A stretch of 64,000 nucleotides of DNA from Kingdonia uniflora (Eukaryota > Streptophyta > Magnoliopsida > Ranunculales > Circaeasteraceae): contig JACGCM010000655.1 in assembly GCA_014058105.1 (NCBI GenBank), positions 2,417,001 to 2,481,000 on the forward strand. Direction: 5' to 3'. The notes below the pieces were generated by a model that searched no databases, was not told the origin of the DNA, and saw only the letters and a program-made list of their open reading frames with translations. Shown in pieces: positions 10,561-20,650 of the stretch. A program made the translations under genes and the position numbers. Position 1 is the stretch's first letter; each line of letters opens with the position of its first letter.

Positions 10561-12325
10561 GCTACTTTTTGCTCACCTTGGGTATGCTTTGACAGTAGCT
10601 TTGAACGAATCAACTGACGCCCTAGAAGGAGTGTAGTTTAGAGGTTGCATCGGTTAGGTTGCAGAAGTGGTATTTAGGTGGCCTTTAAAGAGTAAAGGGT
10701 CGTTGGTTCTAAGCCCCAAGATAAGCGAGATTGAGTTATTAATCAAAAAAAAGAAACAGTAGTTTAGAGCCAGCGCTCTTGAAAGATCTGAAGACTGAGT
10801 TAGGTTGCATCATTGGTTAGGTTGCAGAAGTGTTCTTTTATCCCTTATTTCACTCCAAACTACAAACTACTAAAGCTCTCTAAAACTATGGTTAAGGTAG
10901 CCAATAGTTGTAGTTTGGAAGCCGGATTTGTCCATAGAATAAGATTAAAGAAGAATGGAAAAGCAGAAGAAGAATGAAACTTGCGTACGAAAAGAGCTAG
11001 CTTAAAAAAGGGGTGTGAGTGAGTTAAAGAAGGAAGAAGGAGTAAAAGAAAAGGGTTAGGTAGCCGAAGGTGGGAGGCGTAGTGTGTTTTTGACCTCTAA
11101 ACTACTTAAGACGCCGTTCATCTTGAAAGACATGGTAGGCGCGTTGACCGTAGTTTGCCCATATCCATAAAGGCGTATAAAGAAAAGCCGTAGAAAGAAA
11201 AGCCATATCCACAAAGGCATGGTAGGCGCGTAGTAGTTTGCCCGTAGTTTGCCCATAGTTGCAGACCTTCTTCTTGAAGCGCTTTTGTCTTGTGCTGGCC
11301 CGGTTATTTTGTAGCGACTGACCACTATAGGTCCTCGGTCTCGTCGTTCATTGCATAGATAGAAAGCCACACTATCAGACCTACGCTAGCGACGCCAGTC
11401 AAAGAAGCTTCGTTCACCCATTCCAAATAGCGTAGTTTAGTCGCGTAGTTTAGGAGTCAATTCTCCGAACCTCCGGATACCTCTTTTTTTCTCTAAAGGC
11501 TCTTTTGTTTCTTTCTTTGCACTCTAAAGGCTCTTTTCTTTCTTTTAGCTTTAGCTTCTGGCTCACGTGTTTTCTCCGGGATTGAAACCAAAGCTTTCTT
11601 TTGACTTGCGTACGAAGTAAGACACGAAATATAGGACTTAGGACTAAAGGCCGTAGGTTCGGTTAGAGGAAGTGGAGTTAAGTCGTTGTTTTTTTAAGAG
11701 TCACTTAGGGGGACGGGACGTACGTTACTTGCGTACGCTGAAAGAGGAACTTAGGTCGTTCTTTTGGGGATGGGGAGCACGTAGTTTGAAAGCAAAACGC
11801 AACCGCCATCTTCAAAGCAGTCGCCATGTTCTTTCATAGTAGTTTAGGTCCCCTTTCGCTCTGGTGACAGGTGCTTCATGCGCGATAGCCTTTTTCTGGC
11901 TCTAGCTCTAAACTACTGTTACCTATTCTTGCTTCTATAGCCATTACCTTTCTTTTACTCCTTTTAAAGGCCTTCTTCGTTTTAGTAGAGGCGTAGAATA
12001 GAGGCGAATAAAAGAAGCTCTAGCTATAACCTAGGCGCTCTATAATGCCAGATAGCAATGCCAGATAGCATCTTCCGCTAGTACAGCTAGGCCGTATTAG
12101 GTCGGCGTACGCAAGTAGGAAGAAAATGGGAGCAGCGCCTTTAAAAAGGATCCTTCAAGCCATTCAAGAGCCGGTAGGACCAAAGAGTTGGTTTGAGAAG
12201 AAGAATTAAAGAAAAGAGCTAGTAGCTAAGAAGTCCGATTCAGTCCTAACTGTTGCTTCCGGCTTGCCTTCACCTTCACTCTAGTAACTACCAACTTGCG
12301 TACGATGAATGCACTCCCTGATGGT

Positions 12326-12373
12326 CTCCACCGCTAGCATTTGGAAGGCCTCCACCGCTAGCATTTGGAAGGC
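12326..12373. repeat. 24-bp tandem duplication
   Basis: Two adjacent copies of CTCCACCGCTAGCATTTGGA plus AGGC start at 12326 and 12350. They are identical as far as I can see. Confidence 0.9.
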
Positions 12374-12464
12374 GAGGACTGCTCTACTTGCTTCAAATGT
12401 TGGGGATATATAGGAGGCCCATGCTTCTCTTCTCGCTCTTGCTTCCAAAACGACTCTTGGCTAG

Positions 12465-12507
12465 GCTGATGATGCCACACGAGCTAGCTGATGATGCCAC
12501 ACGAGCT
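12465..12507. repeat. 22-bp tandem duplication
   Basis: GCTGATGATGCCACACGAGC plus a two-base linker starts at 12465 and again at 12487. Confidence 0.9.
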
Positions 12508-13054
12508 GTTAGGTTCCGCGTACGCAAGTTCTTTTAAAACTCATGTATGAGAGGTAGGAATGACAATGACCGACAGGTGACTACGGGAGTAGAGCTTCAC
12601 TGCATCTTGGCTTTCTAGGACATGAGTGAGCACTAGCATCTTCAGAAGAATGCGCAAGTGACCCTACCCCTACTACTCCAACCAAGACTTTCGCATCTCT
12701 CTTGACTCGCTTCGTGGCTTGCGCTTCGTAATGCGGACTCACCGCATCTCTTGCACTTCGTATGGAGTCTGCATCAGTGCGCTATTCAACTATCTTCTTT
12801 TGAGCCGCTACCCCTCTTTTTTTTGAACCGAACCCTAGCTCTTTTCTTTAATGCTCCAAACTACAAACTACGTGCTCCAAACTACAAACTACGTACCTTC
12901 TTGTTGAGGACCTTTTTCTAGCTTGCAAATTCCACTCCCGTAGTAGGAGACTGAGAATGACAAGGAGCCAGCTTCAACACATACCAAGAATGCCTTTTTC
13001 GTAAATAAATAAAAATGATCGCACTTCTTTTAGGCGAAGCAGCTGCGATGGAAA

Positions 13055-13155
13055 GCTGCTAGTCTTTCTTGTAGGCTCTCAATAGGCGGTGGAACGCTGC
13101 TAGTCTTTCTTGTGGGCTCTCAATAGGCGGTGGAACGCTGCTAGGCTTTCTTGGC
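13055..13155. repeat. 41-bp tandem array, about 2.4 copies
   Basis: Units start at GCTGCTAG: 13055, 13096 and 13137. Each has CTTTCTTG(T) followed by GGCTCTCAATAGGCGGTGGA. The third copy is cut off after CTTTCTTGG. Confidence 0.9.
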
Positions 13156-13411
13156 ATGTCCCAACCAAGTAAAAGACATGGCTTTCTTTCGTTGGATCGC
13201 ACGTCTGGAAAACAAGAATTCTTTGAACCTCTCCTACGGTGTCCTCAAAAAGGAGCCTATCGCCTATCGTTTTTTCGTAGTGAAGACAGTGGTTTGATTC
13301 CTTTTTTTGTCGAAGAGCTGAGAATAAGAGGTAATAGAATCTCTTATAAAAACCCGCTGCTTGCACCTTATTCAGTCCTTTACCTCGTACCTCATTCCCA
13401 AGCATGGCCAT
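13100..13411 (-). CDS. Unrecognised 103-codon open frame
   Basis: It begins at a real ATG (MAMLGNEVRG) and runs into the neighbouring 41-bp tandem array, where it stops. The region 13156-13400 is poorer in common repeat words than its surroundings, and the minus frame has a balanced composition. An equally long plus frame (13156-13479) overlaps it and ends inside a CGTACGCAAGT word, so at most one is real. No motif, membrane segment or family is recognised. This is more likely a leftover of older sequence than a working gene. Confidence 0.15.
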   Translation of the reverse strand: MAMLGNEVRGKGLNKVQAAGFYKRFYYLLFSALRQKKESNHCLHYEKTIGDRLLFEDTVGEVQRILVFQTCDPTKESHVFYLVGTCQESLAAFHRLLRAHKKD

Positions 13412-13830
13412 CTCCTTTCGCTCTCATTTCTTTGGTTGACGCGTATATCGCTCTTTTCGTACGCAAGTTTCATGCGTAGAAGGCTCTAGCTACGGTGTCC
13501 TCTCTCCGTCTACGATAGGCGATCCTATTCTATCTCCTTCTTGCTTGTGGTTGCGCGCTTTGGAGGATCCTTGCTATCTTCTCTTTTTTTGGCCGAGCAC
13601 CTACCAACGAGTCTTTATACCCTACTCTTTTTAACTCTGCGTTTTTGAAAGGAGCTTTAGCGTAATGTATATTTTATGGAAAACACCGTACGCAAGTCAG
13701 GCTTCCACCTCCGTCAACCTAACTAAAGAATCGCGCTATCTTATCTACCGCTAAACTACTCCGCTGTTCTTTAATCCGTCTTTTCTTTTCTTTTACCTTG
13801 GGGGTTCCCTGATTCCTGATCCCTGCCTTA
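13156..13830. other. Partly repeat-poor segment, no recognised gene
   Basis: The first 300 bases have few of the common words, apart from the two overlapping open frames described. From about 13455 the mosaic returns: a CGTACGCAAGT copy near 13460, a GCGTAATGTATATTTTATGG variant near 13660, and another CGTACGCAAGT near 13690. Confidence 0.5.
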
Positions 13831-14100
13831 CCTCACCTTTCCTTACCATTTTCGTTATTTTCCATGCTTGCTGTATTGGCTATAATCTTAGCTATACCTT
13901 GAGATGGATCATTTGATGGGTGGGTTGGTATGGAATGTATTTGCGTTGGTTCTTAGCTATTCTGGCTTAGATGGATTGGGTTGTTTAGGGGTAGTGTGCA
14001 TTAAGTGATTGCTAAAAAGAAAAGCACTACCATCGTGGTATTTCGAACCTATGACCTAATCTTTATTTTCATTGATAGGTAGCCCTCCCCGCTAACAAAA
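13830..14100. other. Repeat-poor island of unknown origin
   Basis: This stretch lacks CGTACGCAAGT, AAACTAC and GGATCC words and has a T/G-rich plus strand with repeated GATGG/TTGG steps. Its end (about 14025-14090) holds ATCGTGGTATTTCGAACCTA. On the minus strand this includes a GGTTCGAAA that recalls a tRNA T loop or a B box, but no stem pairs around it. It could be an inserted nuclear or transposon-derived piece. Confidence 0.4.
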
Positions 14101-17065
14101 CAAGGATCCTTGGCTGTCTTTCCTCTCCTGGATGTGCTTATACCCTCTCTAGCCTAGCCAAAACCTCTTCCCAGTGCTACTCACGCACCCCTATCCAACT
14201 TTTCTAAACTGCTGTTCTAGAGCTATTTAGCCTAAAGACTTCTAGAAATACCTTGTAACACCTGATTCCCCCTTTTCCTTTAGTGAAAGCTGGCGCAGCC
14301 TCTAAACTACAAACTACTCCTTAATGCCTTCTAATCTACTAAAGGCTACTCTTCCAAGCCACTTTTGACCTCTGTAGTTTTAGGGAACCGGAGGTGGCCT
14401 TAGCTTGATTCTCAGTTACTTCCGGTGCCAAGAATAGCTTTAGGGTAAGATTCTCCGTGCGCTGGTTGGTCGTTTCTTTCAGTTGACCTTTAGTATCCGA
14501 ATGGTTCTTATTTTGGGTACCCATAGTTGCCGTCTCCGAATGATGATATAGTTGCGTCTTTTCCTTAGTTAGAAAGAGCTAGCTCTAAAAGGAAGGTTGC
14601 TAAAGCTATCAGAAGAAGCATAGGCATCATTCTGAGTAGCGTAGCAAGTTCCCTAAACTACGCGATGGATTTGTGAGTCAGAAGGTAGTTTAGCAACAGA
14701 ATAGGCACAAAAGAGCCGTTTAGAGTTGCTAAAGCTACGATAGCTCTAAAAGGAAGGAGGGTTTCAAAGATTAAAGAAAAGAGCTATGTCACCGAAAGAA
14801 TCACAGTACGCACCGCTACCTATTGATAAACTAAGGATCCTTGCAGTACCCACCGCTGCCTATTGAGAAACAAATCGCAGTCATCTATGCAGCTGTTTTG
14901 GCTTTGGCAAGGGATCGAATGCCTCTAGACAATAGTTGGAGGATCCTTGCTCAAAAAGCTTGAGAGAGAGAACTCATACTACAGGTCTCACCCAAAGCGC
15001 GGACGCCACGAAGCACCCTTATTCGTCGACCGATGAGACAAGACGAAGTCTGAGTTGCATCTCCTTTTTAACTCGCGCTTTTCTATAGGCCTAACTCAAT
15101 CTGCTTATCTTGCTCCAACACACTACTCAGCCTCTGAGCTATTTGAAAGGCTTCCTTTGGGATTTGCTATTTCGCTATAAGGAGTTTAAAGGGGAGTGGC
15201 CTTTCCCAGAGAGAGAGACAAAGAAAAATAGCCAAGGTAGCTTTCAAACTACAAGCTACCGTAGTGCCTACCGTAGTGCCCACTAAAACACAGAATAGGT
15301 TCTGTGTGTTTTCTTTTAGAGCTATTTAAAACTATGTATATAGAAGGGGCTAGGCTACTCTAACAGAAGAGGCTTAACTACTCTCCAAAATCAAAATCAA
15401 AGCTTTAAATAAAAGACGAGGTATAGCAAGAGTTAGGAAGCGATAGAAGCAAGCCTTTTAAATTCCTCTTAAATAACACTTTAAAAGCCGTGGATCTCAT
15501 TTGCTGCGAAGTTTCCTCTATTCGGAGTACTCTTTGCCGTCGGTCACAAAAGTAACGTCTAACTCTTTTTAACCCCTAAACTACTAACTCTTTTTAACCC
15601 CTAAACTACAACTACTAACTCTTTTTAACCCCTAAACTACAAACTACTAAAGCCCCATGGTTTTCGGTAGTTAAGGATCCTTAACTACGCGCTCTCTCTT
15701 TTCTTTATTACCTAATTTGCTGACCTCTTATCTTTCTTGCGGCTACTCTTTTGCGACTAGGTAGCCGGGCCCGCACTTACGTCTTTTACTCCCGCTCGCT
15801 TCGCTCTTCTCCCAGCAGTTAGGGCTGTCTACTGACTTCGGCTTGTTAAGCCTTTCTAAAAACTCCCCTGTCCTTTCTCGACGGTCTTCTAGGCCAGTTC
15901 TTGCTAATCGAAATTTACGGGCTAGCCCATAACCTTTAGCGGATGGATGAGTCTATGCCGAACCTTTGAAGGTGCTGTCTAAAACTACAACTACCGGACT
16001 TGCGTACGGAAAAAGAAAAGACAGGTGCGTATAAGCTAAGAAGAATGGATGAGACCGACAACTTGCGTACGGAGAAGGAGCGAAGGATTCTTTTGGTCTA
16101 TAGAGTCTGAGTAGACTATGCTGTGGAGCTAGCGCCTATAAACCTAGATTTTAAAAGAGCCAGAAGAAGGGCTCCACCTTCGGCTACCGGACTTGCGTAC
16201 GTTAATAAAGAGTCAGAAGCCGCGCTATAGAATAGGGTAGCTGTAGTTTAGAGGACACTTAGTGCCACTATAGCTATGGTCAGATCTTGCTTGTTTTTTT
16301 TGCAAGGAGTATCGGGTTGGGAAAGCGAGTGAGAAAAAGGAAGCCAGCTGCGCAGTAGGAGGTAGCTATGGCTGTTGTCTAAGTTCTTGAAACTCCATTT
16401 AAGCGCTTAAAAAAAAAGATGACGCGTTTAAAAAGGGAGCAATGTCACTATGTACGCGATGGGTAGTCGTCCTCTAAACTACTCTTTGGAGCTATAGTTA
16501 TGTTGGATCGCCGTTGGCACTAGCGCCTTCTTTCTACTATCCTATGAGGATCCTTCTTTCATTGCGTCGTCTATCTTGAACACACTGCTGTAGTCACACC
16601 ACTACCACTATAGAACTGCCTTCAACGTACGCAAGTTCAACACATAGTCGTAGCCAAGATCTCCTATTGGTCCTCGTGCTCGCTTCAAAGCTTCCAGTCC
16701 TAGTCTGGTCTAGCGATTGCACTCTTTCGGATCCACGAAGACAGAGCTTTTCTTTATTACGTACTAGAAAGAAAAGCGACGCCATGGATGTGAGTCCTTT
16801 ACTACAGACATGTAAAAGCATCACCCACCTTTCCTCGCTTTGAAGATGGAGCTATCCGCCTTCTAAACTACCTCCAAACTACAGCATTTGCACCTCTTGC
16901 CAAAAAAAGACATGTGAGCAGGTTGGTATTCCTTCCCAGCCTAACCTTTTCATAATGCACCTCTAAACTACAAAAAACTAGACATGTGGGCAGATAGGTC
17001 TTCCTTTCACTTAATCTAGGGGAACTATAGGTTCCCTTCCTATTTCTTCTCCTATAGTCTCTAGT
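14101..17065. other. Repeat mosaic, no gene
   Basis: Contains GGATCC words near 14104, 14837, 14941 and 15676, and a composite module at 15236-15310 (a GCTTTCAAACTACAAGCTACC-like block, two TACCGTAGTGCC blocks, then AGAATAGGTTCTGTG). Versions of this module recur at about 21.00, 27.20, 31.32 and 37.81 kb. Open frames here are short, with no family recognised. Confidence 0.6.
15560..15640. repeat. Tandem array, 25-bp unit built from two common words
   Basis: TAACTCTTTTTAACCCCTAA plus ACTAC starts at 15560, 15585 and 15616. The spacing rises from 25 to 31 because an extra AACTAC has been added before the third copy. This catches a word being inserted between array units. Confidence 0.9.
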
Positions 17066-17400
17066 CCTTAGTTTCGCCGGTTTTAGCAACTACCCCTTCA
17101 GTCTTGGACTTGACTTCCTTTCTTCCTTCTTGCTTTTCGCCTATAGGTTATGCTTTTCTTTAAATCCTTCTTGCTTCGCCTATAGGTTATATGGCTAGAA
17201 TAGTGCACCAGATCGTGCCATTCTGAGGGCATTTTCTCCTTGTCCCTCTGTCTTTCGTTGTCCCTCTGCTGTCTTTCGTTGTCTTCCTTGTCCCCCTCTG
17301 TCTTTCATTGTTCTACTGGAACTGCTCTTGCAAGCGCTACTTGCTTCGCTCCTTAGTCTCTTGCCGTCGCTAGATCCACAACGAAGAGTTCTCACTATGT
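17066..17400. repeat. Dispersed repeat, copy 1 (partner at 18980-19155)
   Basis: Two blocks are shared with the partner. One spans TTTTAGCAACTAC, CTTCAGTCTTGGACTTGACT and TCCTTTCTTCCTTC (17076-17130). The other contains GGAACTGCTCTTGC and AGCGCTACTTGCTTCGCTCC (17315-17355). Between them this copy holds a CT-rich run with several CTGTCTTTCGTTGTC units (about 17235-17313) that is absent from the partner. Confidence 0.8.
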
Positions 17401-17461
17401 TGACAAGGTATCTTAGTCTCTTTTTGGCAAACAGCTCCTAAAACTACAAACTACGCCTGTG

Positions 17462-17528
17462 AAAGCCAGCGTAGTTTAGAAAACTACGTTTGGACCTTAA
17501 ACTACGTTTTCTAAACTACGCTGGCTTT
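17462..17528. repeat. Perfect 23-bp inverted repeat (cruciform)
   Basis: Left arm 17462-17484 (starting AAAGCCAGCGTAG) and right arm 17506-17528 are exact reverse complements, enclosing a 21-nt loop that contains TTTGGACCTTAAAC. The inner 54 bp (17466-17519) recur exactly at 36158-36211, where only 14 bp of each arm are kept. The arms are made of the GTAGTTTAG / CTAAACTAC word pair. Confidence 0.92.
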
Positions 17529-18975
17529 TGATCCTGAAACTACGGCAGATAGCGAAGCGACTATAGACATGACTTTTGCCTAGGTAGCTTTCTAAACTAC
17601 TTAGAACCATCTAGGTAGGATCCTAAACAACTTGCGTACGGTGAAAAAGAGCTAGCTTTAAAAGGATTTGTCTATAGATATTGGATCCTAGAAGAGAGTT
17701 TCTAACTTACGTCGTCTTTCTTTGCAGTCGACTAAGACTCACACCAATGACTCCCTAACTACCGCCTTTGCCATAGCAGCCAAGGGAAAGAAAGGAGGGG
17801 CCAGGCCTTGCAGTACCCAGCAAGCAGCCGAGGTAGTTATAAAAAACTTGCGTACGGTGAAAAAGAGCTAGCTTTCTTTTAGACTTGCGTACTAAACTAC
17901 AAATAAGAGTCACTTGCGTACGACGAAACTGAAAGCAAAGCACTCCACTCAATGCGCTTCTAATGAGTTTGCCCGTACGCAAGTTCTAAAAGAAAAGAAT
18001 GGTAGTTGCTACTTTCTTTTACAAGTGTCGCCAATAACTACGGCTTTGGAAAATCCCTATATCGGCTTCTGAAACTACCTCCCACCTCCAGTGTTTAGTG
18101 CGCTCCGCTTTTCATCTAGCTCCTTCTTTAGCTCTTATTTATCTTGCTTTTTAAATAGTGTTCACTCCAAAGTCTGAAAGAAAGCCAGCCAGCTTCCAGC
18201 GTAGTTTTAGAACCCTTGCTATACCTCCTTTTAAAGCCCTTCGGCTACCTTCCTTCTTCTTTCTTGCAGGTTATTTCTTTCTTTCTTGGTTACTTGCTTC
18301 TTGTTCTTTCTTGCTGTAATATATAAAGGACGCAGTGTCCTTTTCTTTCTTGCCGGGTCCAGGATGCGGTGTCCTTCTTCTTTCTTCTTCTTTACTTGCT
18401 CTGGGTCCTTTGACTCCCACCTTCTTCTTCTGACCCCCATCTCCTACAGAAAGCTTCATTTTCAACACTAGTTGTACTTGCGTACGCCGTAATGTATATT
18501 TTAGGCAACTACAAGCTAACTATCCGCTTCTAAAACTACTCTACCTTGCTGTTCTTGTTCTTTCTTGCTGTAATACATAAAGGATGCGGTGTCCTTTCAA
18601 GTCTTTCTTGCTGGTCTTGTTCTTTCTTTCGCATGTCTTTCTTGCCGGCCCACCGTAGGTGATTCTTTGCTTCTTTCTTTCTTGCTGTGTGTTGGCCAGC
18701 GATTTCTTGCGGTGTGCTGAATTTGCTTTGCCTCTAAACCACTAGAACGACCTAGCTCTAACTGCTATTAGAGCTAACTCTACGAAAGGGCCTGTTCAGC
18801 ACGTTTCCTACATCGCCCCTTCTATAGACATTAGACATAACCACCACTACCTGTGAGCTAGTGCCTCTAAACTACTTCTCGGGAGTCAAAAGGTTTCCTA
18901 AACTACGAGTGAGCCTAGCATCTAGGCGAGCGTGTCAAAGAATCTCATTTTAGCGACTGATCTTGCTTTCGCGTG
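17529..18975. other. Repeat mosaic with CT-rich tracts, no gene
   Basis: CGTACGCAAGT words are near 17630, 17848, 17920, 17972 and 18478. Two related segments, each with CTTGTTCTTTCTTGCTGTAA followed by a run ending GTGTCCTTT, lie at 18300-18345 and 18552-18600: a dispersed duplication about 250 bp apart. The CT-rich composition makes long open frames on both strands by chance. Confidence 0.65.
18472..18513. repeat. Hairpin-type element, loop A, in a shared flank
   Basis: GCTTCATTTTCAACACTAGT is followed by TGTA, then CTTGCGTACG and CCGTAATGTATATTTTAGG, then CAACTACAAGCTA. The same left flank and the right end CTACAAGCTA occur at 30558-30611, but with the loop-B interior GCCTAATGAGTTGGCTA. 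Confidence 0.85.
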
Positions 18976-18979
18976 CTTG

Positions 18980-19155
18980 GCTACCGACTATAGTTTCGCT
19001 GGTTTTAGCAACTACGCCTTCTGTCTCCTTAGTTTCGCTGGTTTTAGCAACTACGCCTTCAGTCTTGGACTTGACTTCCTTTCTTCCTTCGTGCTTCGTC
19101 TCTTCTAAGTCTACAGGAACTGCTCTTGCTAGCGCTACTTGCTTCGCTCCTTAAC
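18980..19155. repeat. Dispersed repeat, copy 2 (partner at 17066-17400)
   Basis: It starts with two tandem copies (near 18990 and 19025) of a TAGTTTCGCTGGTTTTAGCA segment followed by ACTACGCCTTC. Then come the GTCTTGGACTTGACTTCC block and the GGAACTGCTCTTGCTAGCGC block shared with copy 1. The intervening CT-rich run of copy 1 is missing. Confidence 0.8.
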
Positions 19156-20410
19156 TACAGCCTCTCTGGCTCATCCCTTCTATCCGGTTCAGCCCATCTT
19201 CAATCTGGTCTTGGGGTGTGTTGATGGCTATGATCCGCAACTTCTCTTCGTTTCAGCCTCTCTTCTTCCTGACCGAGCTCTAGGTCCAAAGGTTTGGGTG
19301 AGTCTGTCTCGCCTTCGGTAGACTGCTGACTAAGGATAGGATAAAAAACGGTATGCCTTTACTACGAGCGTACGCAAGTTTTCAAAAAAAAATATACATT
19401 ACGCTCAACCCTTTTAAACGTACGCAAGTCTAACTCTTTTTTCACTCTGGTAGTTGCTTGTGGCCGTAATGTATATTTTAGGCAACCAGCCACAACTCCC
19501 TAGCTTTAGCAACCCTTTTAAACGTACGCAAGTCCGTTAAAAAATAAAACACACTCGTAGTTTAGGATCCTACCAATGATTAGGATCCAAACTACAAACT
19601 ACCTAAACTTTTAAAAGGGCACTACGGTAGTTTGTAGTTTGAAAGCTTCCAAACTACCCAAACTACCTACCTTCCCCATTCCAATAGTCTTGTGTATTGA
19701 CTTGTACGCATTGCGATTCTCCGACCGTGCTGTGCTGTGCTATAGGCTCTCTTGGTATTGAGTAGACGGGGTACTTTGACTTGTGATGTGAATGAGGAGC
19801 GGGTCTTATTTAAAAAGCGCATCTGCGGGTCTTATTTTAAAAGCGCATCTATTACCACCATGGAGAAACCTTTGGATTTTCTGACAACGCTTCTTCCAAT
19901 TTTTCTTAAGCTACTTCGCTGATGTGAAGAGGAAAAGGAAAGTAGGTTCTAGGTACAAAGGAAAAGAGGAGTTACAGAAGAAAATAAGAAGAGTAGTTTA
20001 GCAGAAGGTAGTTTGGAGGATCCTTCACATCAGTTTACGCTCCGACTAACCGGTACTCTGGATCCTAAGTTGGCACATCAGCGCCTAGCAGTTAGGGACG
20101 GGATACCTTCAGGGTTCTGCCTTCTCTTATCTTAAAACCGTCACAAGTCAAGTAGCCCTGTGGCAGAATCATAGTCAGAGCTGGTTGAATGAGCCCCTAA
20201 ACTACAAACTACTTTAAATCCAATCGCTCTATCTCTATCGCTCTATCTCTATAGAACTTAACACGAATTCACGCATGCTTTCACACGCGCTAACTAACCT
20301 GTTTTTTTCTGAGAAATAACTTCACGGCTGTTGGTCTTCTGTCGACTTCTTTTCTATAGCTTTCATATTTCACACGCTAACTCAGGATGGAGTTCCTGTT
20401 GAGTGCACGT
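19156..20410. other. Repeat mosaic, no gene
   Basis: Holds a loop-A word near 19454-19481, a CGTACGCAAGT copy joined to TTTTC, an A-run and ATATACATTACGCTCAACC (19371-19410, recurring at 29844-29884), and a 26-bp tandem duplication at 19799-19850. No gene is seen. Confidence 0.65.
19799..19850. repeat. 26-bp tandem duplication
   Basis: GCGGGTCTTATTTAAAAAGC plus GCATCT starts at 19799 and 19825. The second copy differs by one base in the A/T run. Confidence 0.9.
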
Positions 20411-20419
20411 TTTCACGCA

Positions 20420-20650
20420 GCGAAATACAAACTATGATAGAAAAAAATAAAAATTTAGTTCTCCGGATTTCCGCTAAAAGAGAGTTCTCCAGATTTCCAC
20501 TTTCGTTCTCCAACTATTTTTCACTTTGACCTAGTTATGTAAAAGGCCTTTACCTTGACCTTACGTGGTTTAGGCCTGTGCCTCACTCAAAAGCTCTAGG
20601 AAAAACGGAATGCAAGCGAAAAGCAACCGAGGGGGAGTTCTAAAAAGGTT
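20420..20650. other. Repeat-poor island
   Basis: A/T-richer sequence with no common mosaic words. It contains a short direct repeat, AGTTCTCCGGATTTCC and AGTTCTCCAGATTTCC, near 20457 and 20484. No protein or RNA is recognised. It may represent older or imported sequence between mosaic blocks. Confidence 0.4.

Larger units (their letters stand above)
10561..13054. other. Repeat mosaic, no gene
   Basis: Contains typical words plus short duplications, for example two GTTAGGTTGCA(T/G) contexts near 10645 and 10800 and a TTGCCC..TAGTTTGCCC cluster at 11150-11255. CGTACGCAAGT copies lie near 10980, 11605, 11730, 12105, 12295 and 12520. The 104-codon minus frame at 11056-11370 is made partly of repeat words and is not supported. 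Confidence 0.6.

Noticed and set aside
14025..14090. Possible tRNA on the minus strand (GGTTCGAAA)
   Set aside because: T-stem and acceptor strands do not pair and no D arm is present.
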